This document shows positions 7,240 to 14,691 of a DNA stretch of 64,000 nucleotides, piece after piece (within the stretch, counting starts at the first letter, position 1; every line of letters begins with the position of its first letter). The stretch covers positions 1 to 64,000 of the forward strand of contig NZ_CP163528.1 in the NCBI RefSeq assembly GCF_041081105.1, given 5' to 3'. The notes under the pieces are model-generated. The model was not told where the DNA came from and searched no databases. It worked only from the letters and a program-made list of their open reading frames with translations. The position numbers and the translations under genes are program-made. Origin of the DNA: Promicromonospora sp. Populi (GTDB lineage: Bacteria > Actinomycetota > Actinomycetes > Actinomycetales > Cellulomonadaceae).

Positions 7240-7560
7240 TGCGCCGAAGTGGTGTGCGCATCTGACCTGCACGGATGCGCCCGCACACCCTGGTGTGCGG
7301 ACGTCTTGGTGTGCGCAAAGCGTGCGCTCGTTAGTCATTCTCGACGCATGGATGTGTACGTGCGCCCAGGCCGCCAGGTAGAGGTCGGCGGGTGGAGCCC
7401 GCTGGTCCAACCGTGGGGCTATGCCACGCACGAGCGGGCTCCGGTTTCCACGATTCGGTGGCGAGCAATGTCCACGTGTTGGGGGACATGCGTTCGCCCT
7501 CTTCGCCGCCGTGTCCCCCACCCGGAACGCGCCTGGAAAGGCTGCATGGGGGACGTCATC
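7240..7560. repeat. Non-coding tract with short repeated words
   Basis: TGGTGTGCG occurs three times (about 7250, 7292 and 7308), and part of it forms the palindrome CCGCACACC-CT-GGTGTGCGG near 7281-7300. Further right, GGGGGAC occurs near 7480 and 7545 and in inverted form (TGTCCCCC) near 7511, so the first and the inverted copy can pair around a 30-nt spacer. No credible coding frame crosses the tract. Function is unknown; it precedes the 45-nt hairpin array. Confidence 0.45.
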
Positions 7561-7638
7561 TGGTACCTCGACGGGTATAGGTGGCGTGCACAATCGTGAG
7601 CATGGGGCAGGCAGGTGCAGATGTATGCGGGCTAACTC

Positions 7639-7683
7639 GGACATGTGCGGTGGTGGCAAATTGCCACCACCGTGCGACCTGGG
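7639..7683 (+). repeat. 45-nt hairpin repeat, copy 1
   Basis: The unit starts GGACA and ends GACCTGGG. The central arms GGTGGTGGCAA (7649-7659) and TTGCCACCACC (7661-7671) are perfectly complementary around one base. It is the first of four units of identical length and layout. Confidence 0.8.
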
Positions 7684-7743
7684 GGTTCGCTCCGACATGC
7701 CGCGCGGTCACAGCTGGGCGGTCACCAGCCTCAGGGCTAATCC

Positions 7744-7788
7744 GGACAGTTGCGGTGGTGCCAATTTGGCACCACCGAGTGACCTGGG
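7744..7788 (+). repeat. 45-nt hairpin repeat, copy 2
   Basis: GGACA ... GACCTGGG with arms GGTGGTGCCAA (7754-7764) and TTGGCACCACC (7766-7776), perfectly paired. Relative to copy 1 a G-C pair has become C-G at arm position 8, a compensatory change. Confidence 0.8.
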
Positions 7789-7843
7789 GTTCTACCGAAC
7801 CGCCGACGCGCCGCTGGCCCGTTCCGGCTCTGGAGAACAAGCC

Positions 7844-7888
7844 GGACAACAATGGTTCTGCCAAATTGGCAGGACCATATGACCTGGG
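7844..7888 (+). repeat. 45-nt hairpin repeat, copy 3
   Basis: GGACA ... GACCTGGG with arms GGTTCTGCCAA (7854-7864) and TTGGCAGGACC (7866-7876). All positions pair, one as G-T. Arm positions 4 and 5 differ from copies 1 and 2, with matching changes on the other arm. Confidence 0.8.
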
Positions 7889-8017
7889 CAGACGGCCCTA
7901 AGGCCCCATCGAAATCACTGAGCTCGGGCGTCGATCACCGGTTATCGCACCAGGACGGCCCGCCGCCCGATTCGAGTTGCGGAAGGGATCCACGTCACCG
8001 ATCCCGAGAAAGAAACG

Positions 8018-8062
8018 GGACAAATACGGTCCCGCCGAATTGGCGGGACCGTACGACCTGGG
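8018..8062 (+). repeat. 45-nt hairpin repeat, copy 4
   Basis: GGACA ... GACCTGGG with arms GGTCCCGCCGA (8028-8038) and TTGGCGGGACC (8040-8050). Pairing is complete with one G-T. The stem extends outward by two to three more pairs (TAC with GTA). It lies 28 bp beyond the stop of the excisionase-like gene at 8090 and could also act as that gene's terminator. Confidence 0.8.
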
Positions 8063-8089
8063 CGAACGCCCCGGCGCCCAGCGCTCGAT

Positions 8090-8464
8090 CTACCCCGTGC
8101 AGGCCTCGATATAGACCTCTACCGCAGACCGTCGCACCACGACCCGTCGGCCGATCCGAGTTCCGGGTAGCAGCCCTCGCCGTACCAGCTCCCCGGCCGT
8201 CCACGACGAGACACCGAGATAGACCCCGATCTTTTCGTACGTCAGGTACGGGTCCTCAGGGTCGCCCGCTTGCTCGGCCCGGTACCGGTCCAGCACCGAC
8301 AGCCGCATCCGCAGCCGGCCACCGATCCGAGCGCACGGTCCGACGCGGCCCCGGCGCACCAGCTCGCCGAACCACCAGCGAGACACGCCCAGCACCTCGG
8401 CGGCCTCGGCCGCTGTGAGCAGGGGATCGTCAATAGCAAACGGCAGCACATCCTCGGCATCCAT
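8090..8464 (-). CDS. Tandem double helix-turn-helix protein, excisionase (Xis)-like
   Basis: A 124-residue protein with two excisionase/MerR-type HTH_17 modules in tandem. The first is LLTAAEAAEVLGVSRWWFGE + LVRRGRV...RIGGRLRM; the second is YLTYEKIGVYLGVSSWTAGE + LVRRGLLPGTRIGRRVVV. Single HTH_17 domains of this kind are recombination directionality factors or element regulators; two in one chain is less usual and suggests binding to two half-sites. The ATG at 8464 is chosen for GGAG 6-7 nt upstream; longer frames to 8575 lack one. It ends about 100 bp upstream of the integrase gene's end on the same strand, so it probably forms part of the same recombination module. Confidence 0.75.
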   Translation of the reverse strand: MDAEDVLPFAIDDPLLTAAEAAEVLGVSRWWFGELVRRGRVGPCARIGGRLRMRLSVLDRYRAEQAGDPEDPYLTYEKIGVYLGVSSWTAGELVRRGLLPGTRIGRRVVVRRSAVEVYIEACTG

Positions 8465-8571
8465 CTCTGACTCCTGTCCGATCGCGGTCATCGACAGGTA
8501 GGTGTGTGTGAATCCCCAAGTACCCGCCGCCGCCCGGCCATGCAGAAAGCGCCGGGCAGCGGCGGGCTGGG

Positions 8572-10026
8572 TCACCCGCCCAGCCCAGGGAAATCCACGA
8601 CATTCGACGCTCGCCTCGCGGCCTGGATCTCGGCCATCCGTGCCGCCAGCCGCTCGTCACCGTCGTCAGTCGCGTGCTGGTAGACCATTGCTGCGGCGAC
8701 CGTCGAGTGCCCGATCCGCCGCTGCAGCTCGGCCAGCGTGGCCCCGGCTTCCGCGGCGCGGGTCGCTGCGAGGTGTCGCAGGTCGTGCCAGCGGAGCTCA
8801 AGAGGCGCCCCAGCTCGCCTCTTGGCGCGAGAGAACATCGACGACCGGTTCCCACCACGTACCGGCCGCCCGGCGGCTGTCGCGAATACCAGCGCCCGCG
8901 GGCCGGGCCCGGTGTAGCGGTCCAGATGCGCCAGGAGAGCTCGGGCTGCTTCGGGCGGCAGGTGCACCTTGCGGCGTCCGGCGTCCGACTTGGGCGGGCC
9001 GAACGCGACGGGCTTGCCCGGCACGTCCACGAGCGTCTGCCGCACGTTGAGCCGTACGCCGCCTTGCGGCGTTCGCTCGACGTGCTGGCGTTCGAGTGCG
9101 AACAGCTCGCCCGCGCGGAGCCCAGAGTGCGCCGCGACGATCACGGCTGCGCGGTACCGCTCCGACGGCCCGTCGAAGGCCGCAGCGATCGCGTCGACGA
9201 CGGAGTCGCCGGGGACCACGCGTTCCGCGGGCCGGGTCTGGCCGGCGCCGCGGATGCTGCACGGGTTCGCCTCGATGAGCCGGTCGCGCACGGCGTCACC
9301 GCAGATCGTCCGCAGTAGCGCGTAGGTGTGCGCGGCCTGGGTGCGGCCGGTCACCGTCCCGGCATGCCGCGACTCGACCGACGCCGAACGCGGCTCCCCA
9401 GCGGACCGCCACGCCTGCCACACCGCCGCCGGCATCCGCCCGGAGTCGCCCACCGGCAGGCCAGTCGAACGTGCCCACGCCCGCACATGCGCGGCGTCGC
9501 TCGGCCTGCCACCACGGGCCAGCCACTCGGCAGCAGACGCCGCCGTGGCCACCAGCAGCGCCGCGTACCACTCGCTCACCATGGTGTGCGACAGCGAACG
9601 TAGGGGGAGCGCGCCGAGGTCGAGCGTTCGCGCACCTCCCGGGCTCGGCAGCGGCGTGAGGATCCAGCGCTGCAGCAGTCGCTCGTAGCCGTCGAGGGTG
9701 GAAGGCTTGAGGTCGCGGGTGGCGAGCCACCGCTGCGCGTACTCGCGCAGCGGCACGTCGCCCGTCTCGGGCTCGCGGTAGGTGCCCTGGTAGACGTCAC
9801 TGAGCACGCGGGCCAGGGCGGCGTTCGCCGCCTTCTCGGACTCGAACGTTCCGATCGGACGGCGCACACCGTCGGGTCCGGTGTACCTGGCCTGCCAGCG
9901 GTTCGGGCCGCGCTGCCGGATGTTGCCGTAGGCGCGGCGGATGCTGCGGCGGGGACGCTTGGTCATGCTTCGAGGTGTGCGCGCGCTCCCAGAGAGAGCG
10001 CCCTGCGGATCGGGTGAAGCGGACAT
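8572..10026 (-). CDS. Site-specific tyrosine integrase
   Basis: A 484-residue phage-type integrase. The N-terminal arm-binding region (about 20-75, with YGNIRQRGPNRWQARYTGPD) is followed by a core-binding SAM-like domain with an extended insertion (about 90-290), then the catalytic domain. Catalytic residues are visible: Arg in SGLRAGEL, H-x-x-R in LRWHDLRHLAATRA, IGH in RRIGHSTV, and Tyr in MVYQHA. The ATG at 10026 has GGAGCCGGAG upstream and is preferred to the frame's first start at 10131, which lies in the tRNA terminator. The gene reads away from tRNA-Gly, whose 3' end is only 130 bp away, so that tRNA is the probable integration target. Confidence 0.9.
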   Translation of the reverse strand: MSASPDPQGALSGSARTPRSMTKRPRRSIRRAYGNIRQRGPNRWQARYTGPDGVRRPIGTFESEKAANAALARVLSDVYQGTYREPETGDVPLREYAQRWLATRDLKPSTLDGYERLLQRWILTPLPSPGGARTLDLGALPLRSLSHTMVSEWYAALLVATAASAAEWLARGGRPSDAAHVRAWARSTGLPVGDSGRMPAAVWQAWRSAGEPRSASVESRHAGTVTGRTQAAHTYALLRTICGDAVRDRLIEANPCSIRGAGQTRPAERVVPGDSVVDAIAAAFDGPSERYRAAVIVAAHSGLRAGELFALERQHVERTPQGGVRLNVRQTLVDVPGKPVAFGPPKSDAGRRKVHLPPEAARALLAHLDRYTGPGPRALVFATAAGRPVRGGNRSSMFSRAKRRAGAPLELRWHDLRHLAATRAAEAGATLAELQRRIGHSTVAAAMVYQHATDDGDERLAARMAEIQAARRASNVVDFPGLGG

Positions 10027-10111
10027 TGTGACTCCGGCTCCTGGCCCTGCCGCGAGCGACTTAGGGCCATTTAGGGCCAGCCAGCGCCGCTTCCAGCCCT
10101 CCAGAATGCAC

Positions 10112-10148
10112 GAAGCCCAGGTCAGAAACACTCTCTGACCTGGGCTTC
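10112..10148 (-). terminator. Terminator hairpin of tRNA-Gly
   Basis: Arms GAAGCCCAGGTCAGA and TCTGACCTGGGCTTC form a perfect 15-bp stem with a 7-nt loop, starting 9 nt beyond the 3' end of tRNA-Gly on its coding strand. It also separates the tRNA from the integrase gene. Confidence 0.7.
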
Positions 10149-10157
10149 CGCACTCTG

Positions 10158-10228
10158 AGCGGGCGACGGGAATCGAACCCGCGTAATTAGTTTGGAAGAC
10201 TAGAGCTCTACCATTGAGCTACGCCCGC
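10158..10228 (-). tRNA. tRNA-Gly (anticodon TCC)
   Basis: A 71-nt cloverleaf on the minus strand: acceptor GCGGGCG pairing with CGCCCGC, discriminator T, D arm with AGCTCAATGGTAGAGCT, anticodon arm with loop CTTCCAA (TCC), and T arm CGGG-TTCGATT-CCCG. CCA is not encoded. An integrase gene begins 130 bp beyond its 3' end, so it is a candidate attachment site. Confidence 0.95.
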
Positions 10229-10460
10229 GCGGCCCGTGCCCTAAGGCACGGGTGCGGACCACACCTTAGCAAACCTTGGGCGTTCACCACTCAAGGCGGC
10301 CGCGGCCCGGAAGACGGTCCCGGGTGTCGGGCGTGGTGAACGACCTGGCGCACCATGCCCTGGAATGAGCCGGACCGGCGCGCGCGGATCCGTTAAGATC
10401 TGTCCCACGCGCGCACGGGTGTACGCGCGGGTCACGCGGAAGCACGATGTCCGCGGACGA

Positions 10461-10534
10461 CGGGCTGTGGCGCAGCTTGGTAGCGCATCTGCTTTGGGAG
10501 CAGAGGGTCGCTGGTTCGAATCCAGTCAGCCCGA
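10461..10534 (+). tRNA. tRNA-Pro (anticodon TGG)
   Basis: Acceptor CGGGCTG pairs with CAGCCCG; the D arm is GCGCAGCTTGGTAGCGC, the anticodon stem-loop is CTGCTTTGGGAGCAG (TGG), and the T arm is CTGG-TTCGAAT-CCAG. The discriminator A is followed by encoded CCA (10535-10537). It is divergently placed 230 bp from tRNA-Gly. Confidence 0.95.
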
Positions 10535-10545
10535 CCAGCGGAAAC

Positions 10546-10575
10546 ACGGTGGGGGAGTAGTTCGCTCCCCACCGT
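10546..10575 (+). terminator. Hairpin after tRNA-Pro
   Basis: ACGGTGGGGGAG and CTCCCCACCGT pair with one bulged base across a 7-nt loop, 9 nt beyond the encoded CCA. This is the expected position for the tRNA terminator. Confidence 0.55.
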
Positions 10576-10757
10576 ACTCCCCACCAGGACCTGGTTCAGG
10601 TTCGCCCCTGGTAGGCCGGCAGGGTCGCCGCCGCGAGGCCCAGCGCGTCGTCATGGGACCGCGCGAGTAGAGGCTGGTCACCTGCCACCTACGACTCACT
10701 CGGCAAGGACACCGAGCTGTTCCACTACGCCGACGACTGTGACCCCGAGTCCCTTGG

Positions 10758-11480
10758 TCAGCTCTCTGGGACGCGCTCGCCTCGTGCCTCCGCAAGTGCC
10801 ACGCGCAGGGCGCTGGCATTCGCTGCGTTCGCCCGCGCAAAAACCCACAGCATGATCGCGAAGAAGAGCGCAACGAGCGTGGGTATCCAACCCCGGATCG
10901 ACCCGACTGAAATTCCCACAAGCGTCGTGGCGCCGAAGACGCCGACAAGGCTCACGATCGCTGCCGTGGGTACGAAAATCAGCGAAAACGTGACGGGCTT
11001 GTCGTACCTCAGACCTAGCACCGTCCACTTTCGATAGCTGCCCAGATCGGGTGTGCGACTCGTCAGCTTCTCCAGTTCCGTCTCTGCGTGCCGGACACAC
11101 TCACGTAGCAGGTCGGCCTCTCCTAACAGCCGCAGTGCGCTGGACAGGAGCAGCAGGATGGTCACGGGAAGCAAGAGGGGCGTGAACTGGATCCAGCGGT
11201 TGAGCCCGTCCATCGCCTCATTGCCAACTCCTAGATCCCCTGCCGCAAAGGCGGTGACTGCTGCTGTCGTCAGGGCGGCGGCGACGGCCATCGCACTCTG
11301 AGCGAGCGCTCCCTGCTCACCTGCGCGGAACTCGAACTGGTGCACCTCTGCTTGCCAGAAGGCGATGGCTCGATCGTCAGCGGCTGCCCGGTCCGATGCC
11401 CTGAGAGCGTTGGCGCGGCCATGCACGAGGTGGCGAGGCCTCCGCCCAGGGCGGCGTGTGCTGCGGAAGGGCAGGATCAT
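10758..11480 (-). CDS. Four-pass membrane protein of unknown function
   Basis: A 240-residue protein starting at ATG 11480 (GGGAGG ribosome-binding site) with four hydrophobic segments. Two form an N-terminal pair (AMAVAAALTTAAVTAFAAG and FTPLLLPVTILLLLSSALRL), followed by a cytoplasmic helix rich in charged residues (about 135-160), then a second pair (TFSLIFVPTAAIVSLVGVFG and WIPTLVALFFAIMLWVFA). No transporter signature is seen. It is divergent from the alpha/beta hydrolase at 11572 with only 91 bp between their starts, and both have lower GC than the neighbouring sugar operons, suggesting horizontal acquisition next to tRNA-Pro. A role as a membrane effector is possible but not shown. Confidence 0.65.
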   Translation of the reverse strand: MILPFRSTRRPGRRPRHLVHGRANALRASDRAAADDRAIAFWQAEVHQFEFRAGEQGALAQSAMAVAAALTTAAVTAFAAGDLGVGNEAMDGLNRWIQFTPLLLPVTILLLLSSALRLLGEADLLRECVRHAETELEKLTSRTPDLGSYRKWTVLGLRYDKPVTFSLIFVPTAAIVSLVGVFGATTLVGISVGSIRGWIPTLVALFFAIMLWVFARANAANASALRVALAEARGERVPES

Positions 11481-11571
11481 CGTGTCCTCCCGATTAGGGT
11501 ATTCACATTGGCAGGTGAACCCCTGGAACATAGCCCGGGGCCTCGAAGCGGAGTCGCGTCACAATGGGCAA

Positions 11572-12612
11572 ATGTCAGGGCTGATCGGGGACAGGCCGCC
11601 AGGCCGTCTCGAGGATGTCGATTTCGAAGGCGATGTAGTCGAAGGCCGACGTGAAGAACTGATGCATGCAGCGAACTTCACTGTTCGGCGATGGGCATCG
11701 GGGACACCGGACGGAATGAACGTCGCGATCATCGAACCTGTCTCGAACCGGCACGACGACATCGTCATTATGCCAGCTTCGCACGACTATCGTATAGATC
11801 GCCTACTGCTGCATCGCCTGCAGTTGCTCGCTGCGGTCCTCCAACGGCGCGTGGTCACCGTCGAGTCTCCGGGGATCACCATGGACTTCGTGGATCCTCG
11901 CGCCACTAGACCCGCGGCGTTGGATCCACACATGATCCGATCCCTGCATCGTGGCGACTTCACCCCCCTCGCGGCCATGCAGTGGAACGCGGTCAAGGAA
12001 GTACTCGGCTACACGCCCGCAGCGGTTCGCCTCGTCGGTGAGTCGCTCGGGGCGCAGTTCTCGATGTCGATGCTGCCGGCCATAGATTCGCCCGTGTTGT
12101 CAGTCGATCTCGTCGAAGCGGTCAATCCCAACGGGCTTGCCGCACTGGAATTGGCGCGACACGGATGGCATCTCCGCCGCGGCGAGGAATCCCTGAGGAT
12201 GCAGTACGTCGATCTGAACGCGATGCGTGGATGGCCGGTGATCACGTCGTTCGAGCGATCATCGCCGGAGAACGCGAGCATTGATCGCGAGCTGAAGAGC
12301 TGGCGGCTACAGGGACGAGCTGCCTTCGCGATGGCCTGGGGCCTTCGATCCGGAATCGTTGGGACACTGCGCGCGACGGTGGCAGCGGGAGCCGAGCCAG
12401 GCGACCTGGGACTCTGGCGTATGCGCGACAGCCGGGTATCGAGCATGGACTCGAGTCGGCTGCTTCTCGATGAGCTCGAGAGAGCCGGTTGGAGTACGAG
12501 GGGTTTCAATGTCGGGGCAAAGTTGTTTCCGCTGCCACTCGGCCACCACGCTCTGACGTCGTTCGATCTTATGGTCGCCTTCGGCGACGCCCTCATCCGT
12601 CGTTGGGATTAG
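11572..12612 (+). CDS. Alpha/beta-hydrolase-fold protein
   Basis: A 346-residue protein with a nucleophile elbow G-E-S-L-G in VRLVGESLGAQFSMSM and a preceding strand/turn typical of alpha/beta hydrolases (IVIMPASHDYRIDRLLLHRL). The C-terminal LPLGHHALTSFDLM could supply the catalytic histidine. An acid residue cannot be assigned by eye. No signal peptide or TM is present. The start at ATG 11572 is chosen because longer frames overlap the divergent gene's promoter; its ribosome-binding site is weak. Substrate unknown. The 3' end is followed by a non-coding stretch. Confidence 0.6.
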   Translation: MSGLIGDRPPGRLEDVDFEGDVVEGRREELMHAANFTVRRWASGTPDGMNVAIIEPVSNRHDDIVIMPASHDYRIDRLLLHRLQLLAAVLQRRVVTVESPGITMDFVDPRATRPAALDPHMIRSLHRGDFTPLAAMQWNAVKEVLGYTPAAVRLVGESLGAQFSMSMLPAIDSPVLSVDLVEAVNPNGLAALELARHGWHLRRGEESLRMQYVDLNAMRGWPVITSFERSSPENASIDRELKSWRLQGRAAFAMAWGLRSGIVGTLRATVAAGAEPGDLGLWRMRDSRVSSMDSSRLLLDELERAGWSTRGFNVGAKLFPLPLGHHALTSFDLMVAFGDALIRRWD

Positions 12613-12998
12613 CCCGCGCAGCCCATGACGACACCAAGTGCCGCGAACAGCGCTCGGTTCTTCACCGAAGCCATCCGCGACGGAGTGCTCTGGACGGTTC
12701 GCGACGCCGACGGGATCCCCGCGCCTGCGAACTCTGACGGTGAGCGGGCCATGCCCTTCTGGTCTCTCTGTAGTCGTGCGGAACGAGTACGCGACACCTC
12801 GCCGGAGTAAGACGATCGAGGGGCCTCCGAGCCAGGAGCATGACTGGGCCACGTACCCGCGTCGCTGGTTCGGCCGACCATGTGATGTCGCAGGATATCG
12901 GAATGGCCTGAACCTACGTTTCGTAGGTTCAGGCCATTTGTCACCGCCGACCCCACCGGTAACTGCCACACCGCCCGACGGTGTTCAGCGCATCGGTA
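12613..12998. other. Non-coding stretch with one hairpin
   Basis: No frame here has a credible start or domain. The only structured feature is the inverted repeat at 12902-12938. The segment separates two convergent genes. Confidence 0.5.
12902..12938. terminator. Bidirectional hairpin, AATGGCCTGAACC family
   Basis: A perfect 17-bp stem (arm AATGGCCTGAACCTACG) closed by a TTT loop, placed between the convergent hydrolase and esterase genes. A second full copy of the family sits at 21461-21503 and a half copy at about 14551-14570. Confidence 0.7.
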
Positions 12999-14120
12999 CT
13001 AGCCCAGCTGGAACTGCAGGAAGTTCATGACCGGATCCATGACGACCCGCGTGCTCCACATGGGGACGCTGGTGTCGCCGTTGGGAACGAGGTGGCCGTG
13101 GCCGGCATCCTGTACGACGAACCTCGTGGTCTGAACTCTCTTGCCCAGCAGGGCGTTGTGGAGCAGGACCGTCTGGCTCGGTGAGATCACACGGTCGTTG
13201 GATCCGTGGAAGTGGATGAACGGGGCATCACCGAAGCCCGCATAGGTGATTGGGTTGGCGGCGGCCACGGCGGCCGGCACGTCCAGGAGCCGCCGCGGAT
13301 CGTTCGGGCCGAGGACGTACTTGACCAGCGCGTTGTCGGTGGAGTTCTCGAAGTATCCCTTCGTCGCGGGGTCGAAGTCGGAGGCGACCTTCGAGAGGTC
13401 GGACGCGCCGAACCACTCGACGACGGCCTGGACACGGCTGCTCTGGTTCAGGTTGTCGCCCGTGTCGAACTTCGTCACGCCTGCGGTGGTGCCGACCATT
13501 GAGGCCAGGTAGCCGCCCGCGGACTCGCCGTAGACGGCGACCTCGCTGGAGTTGATCCCGTACTCGGCGGCGTGGGCGCGCAGGAACCTGATTGCTGCCT
13601 TGACGTCCGACACCCCATCGACGTAAGTGGCCCCGTCCAAGATCGTGCGGTACTCGATGGAGGCCACCGCGTACCCCTGCTCGGCCATGTACGTGCGGCG
13701 GCCGATGTTGCCGGTCTTGTCCGCGAAGACGAACCCACCGCCTGGGATGTACACGACGAGGGGCCGGGGTCCGCCGGTCGCCGGGGTCTGGATGTCGAGC
13801 TTCAGAGCTCGCGGCTGACCACCGGCACCGGGGACGGTCGCGTAGGTTACGTCGGTGCGGAGGGTGATTGCGTTGGCCCCGCACTGGATCTTGGGGTCGT
13901 TGACGCTGGGGCGGAGCACCCAGCTGGTGTTGTTGTTGCTGCCGCCTACGGAGGTGGCCAAGGGCGTCCCTGAGAAGGGTGCCGGGATGTTGCAGTTCGC
14001 AGTGGCGGTCACGGCGGGGCTAGTGGCGGTGTCGGCCGCGGCGGTTACTGGGATGCTGGTTGCCGCAGCGACTCCGAAGAGCGCTGCAGCCAACAGGATC
14101 TTTCTCATTTTGCCGGTCAT
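12999..14120 (-). CDS. Secreted alpha/beta-hydrolase esterase/lipase (BD-FAE/HSL-like)
   Basis: A 373-residue protein with a cleavable signal peptide (KMRKILLAAALFGVAAATSI..., A-x-A near residue 30). The catalytic domain has the oxyanion-hole strand LVVYIPGGGFVFADK, the nucleophile elbow VYGESAGGYLASM, Asp in IHFHGSNDRVISPSQT and His in VQDAGHGHLV, i.e. a complete Ser-Asp-His triad. The GGGF-type oxyanion motif places it with hormone-sensitive-lipase and feruloyl-esterase-like enzymes. The ATG at 14120 has GGGAGAACA directly upstream; a start seven residues earlier does not. A likely role is hydrolysis of acyl esters (plant polymer or lipid) outside the cell. Confidence 0.85.
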   Translation of the reverse strand: MTGKMRKILLAAALFGVAAATSIPVTAAADTATSPAVTATANCNIPAPFSGTPLATSVGGSNNNTSWVLRPSVNDPKIQCGANAITLRTDVTYATVPGAGGQPRALKLDIQTPATGGPRPLVVYIPGGGFVFADKTGNIGRRTYMAEQGYAVASIEYRTILDGATYVDGVSDVKAAIRFLRAHAAEYGINSSEVAVYGESAGGYLASMVGTTAGVTKFDTGDNLNQSSRVQAVVEWFGASDLSKVASDFDPATKGYFENSTDNALVKYVLGPNDPRRLLDVPAAVAAANPITYAGFGDAPFIHFHGSNDRVISPSQTVLLHNALLGKRVQTTRFVVQDAGHGHLVPNGDTSVPMWSTRVVMDPVMNFLQFQLG

Positions 14121-14141
14121 TGTTCTCCCTAGGTTCGTCAT

Positions 14142-14691
14142 TGATCCTGGTCCTCAAAGAACTTGATGGATGCTGTCGCCCGGCGCGCGTACGCCCCGGC
14201 AGCCTCTTAGCGCAACGCGTCGGCAGTGACGAGTTGCTCCTTCAACGATCGAGCGGGTTAGCTCGAGGAGCTGGCGAACTTGGCGACGCTGGAGGTCAGC
14301 GTTCCCTGCAGGGCGAAGGACGGCGCGTGGTCGAGGATCAGGGACATGAAGCCGGGTTCGATGGCCTGGTTCGCCCAGGTCAGGGCGGTGTGGACGACGC
14401 CCCTGAGGTGGGGACCCGCTGAATCTCGACTAGCTCACTGGCATGCGCTCATTTGATAGGCAAGCACTAGCCCGCCACAAGTAGCCAGCCGTAAGGAAGT
14501 CTGACCCCCAGCGTTAGCAGTGATGACACGTTGGACATTTGACGTAGCGCGGAATGGCCCGAACCTACGTCGCCAACACGTGCTCAGCGGGGCGCGCGCC
14601 GTGCGCTAGCGGCTACCGGGATTGCTGCCGCGCAGATGTTAATGTCCGGCCAGTCGGCGCCGGCGTGGCGCCCAGTTCCACGGAGGTTGTC
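14142..14691. other. Gene-poor stretch holding a gene remnant and half a hairpin
   Basis: The stretch contains a C-terminal coding remnant on the minus strand (14258-14425) and, near 14551-14570, GGAATGGCCCGAACCTACG, half of the hairpin family seen at 12902 and 21461, without its second arm. No intact gene is supported. Confidence 0.5.
14258..14425 (-). pseudogene. C-terminal remnant of an unidentified gene
   Basis: One minus-strand frame ends at a TAA (14258-14260) with protein-like sequence LRGVVHTALTWANQAIEPGF and then SLILDHAPSFALQGTLTSSV. Upstream in the same frame a stop follows within about 15 codons and no start is available. The parent family is not recognised. It looks like the surviving 3' end of a deleted gene. 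Confidence 0.45.

Noticed and set aside
7639..8062. CRISPR array
   Set aside because: The four units differ internally, spacing is irregular (55-130 nt between units), and no cas genes are present.
7581..8418. Several open frames across the hairpin array, some with repeated peptides
   Set aside because: The repeated peptide segments come from the 45-nt hairpins read in different frames; starts lack ribosome-binding sites and composition is not gene-like.
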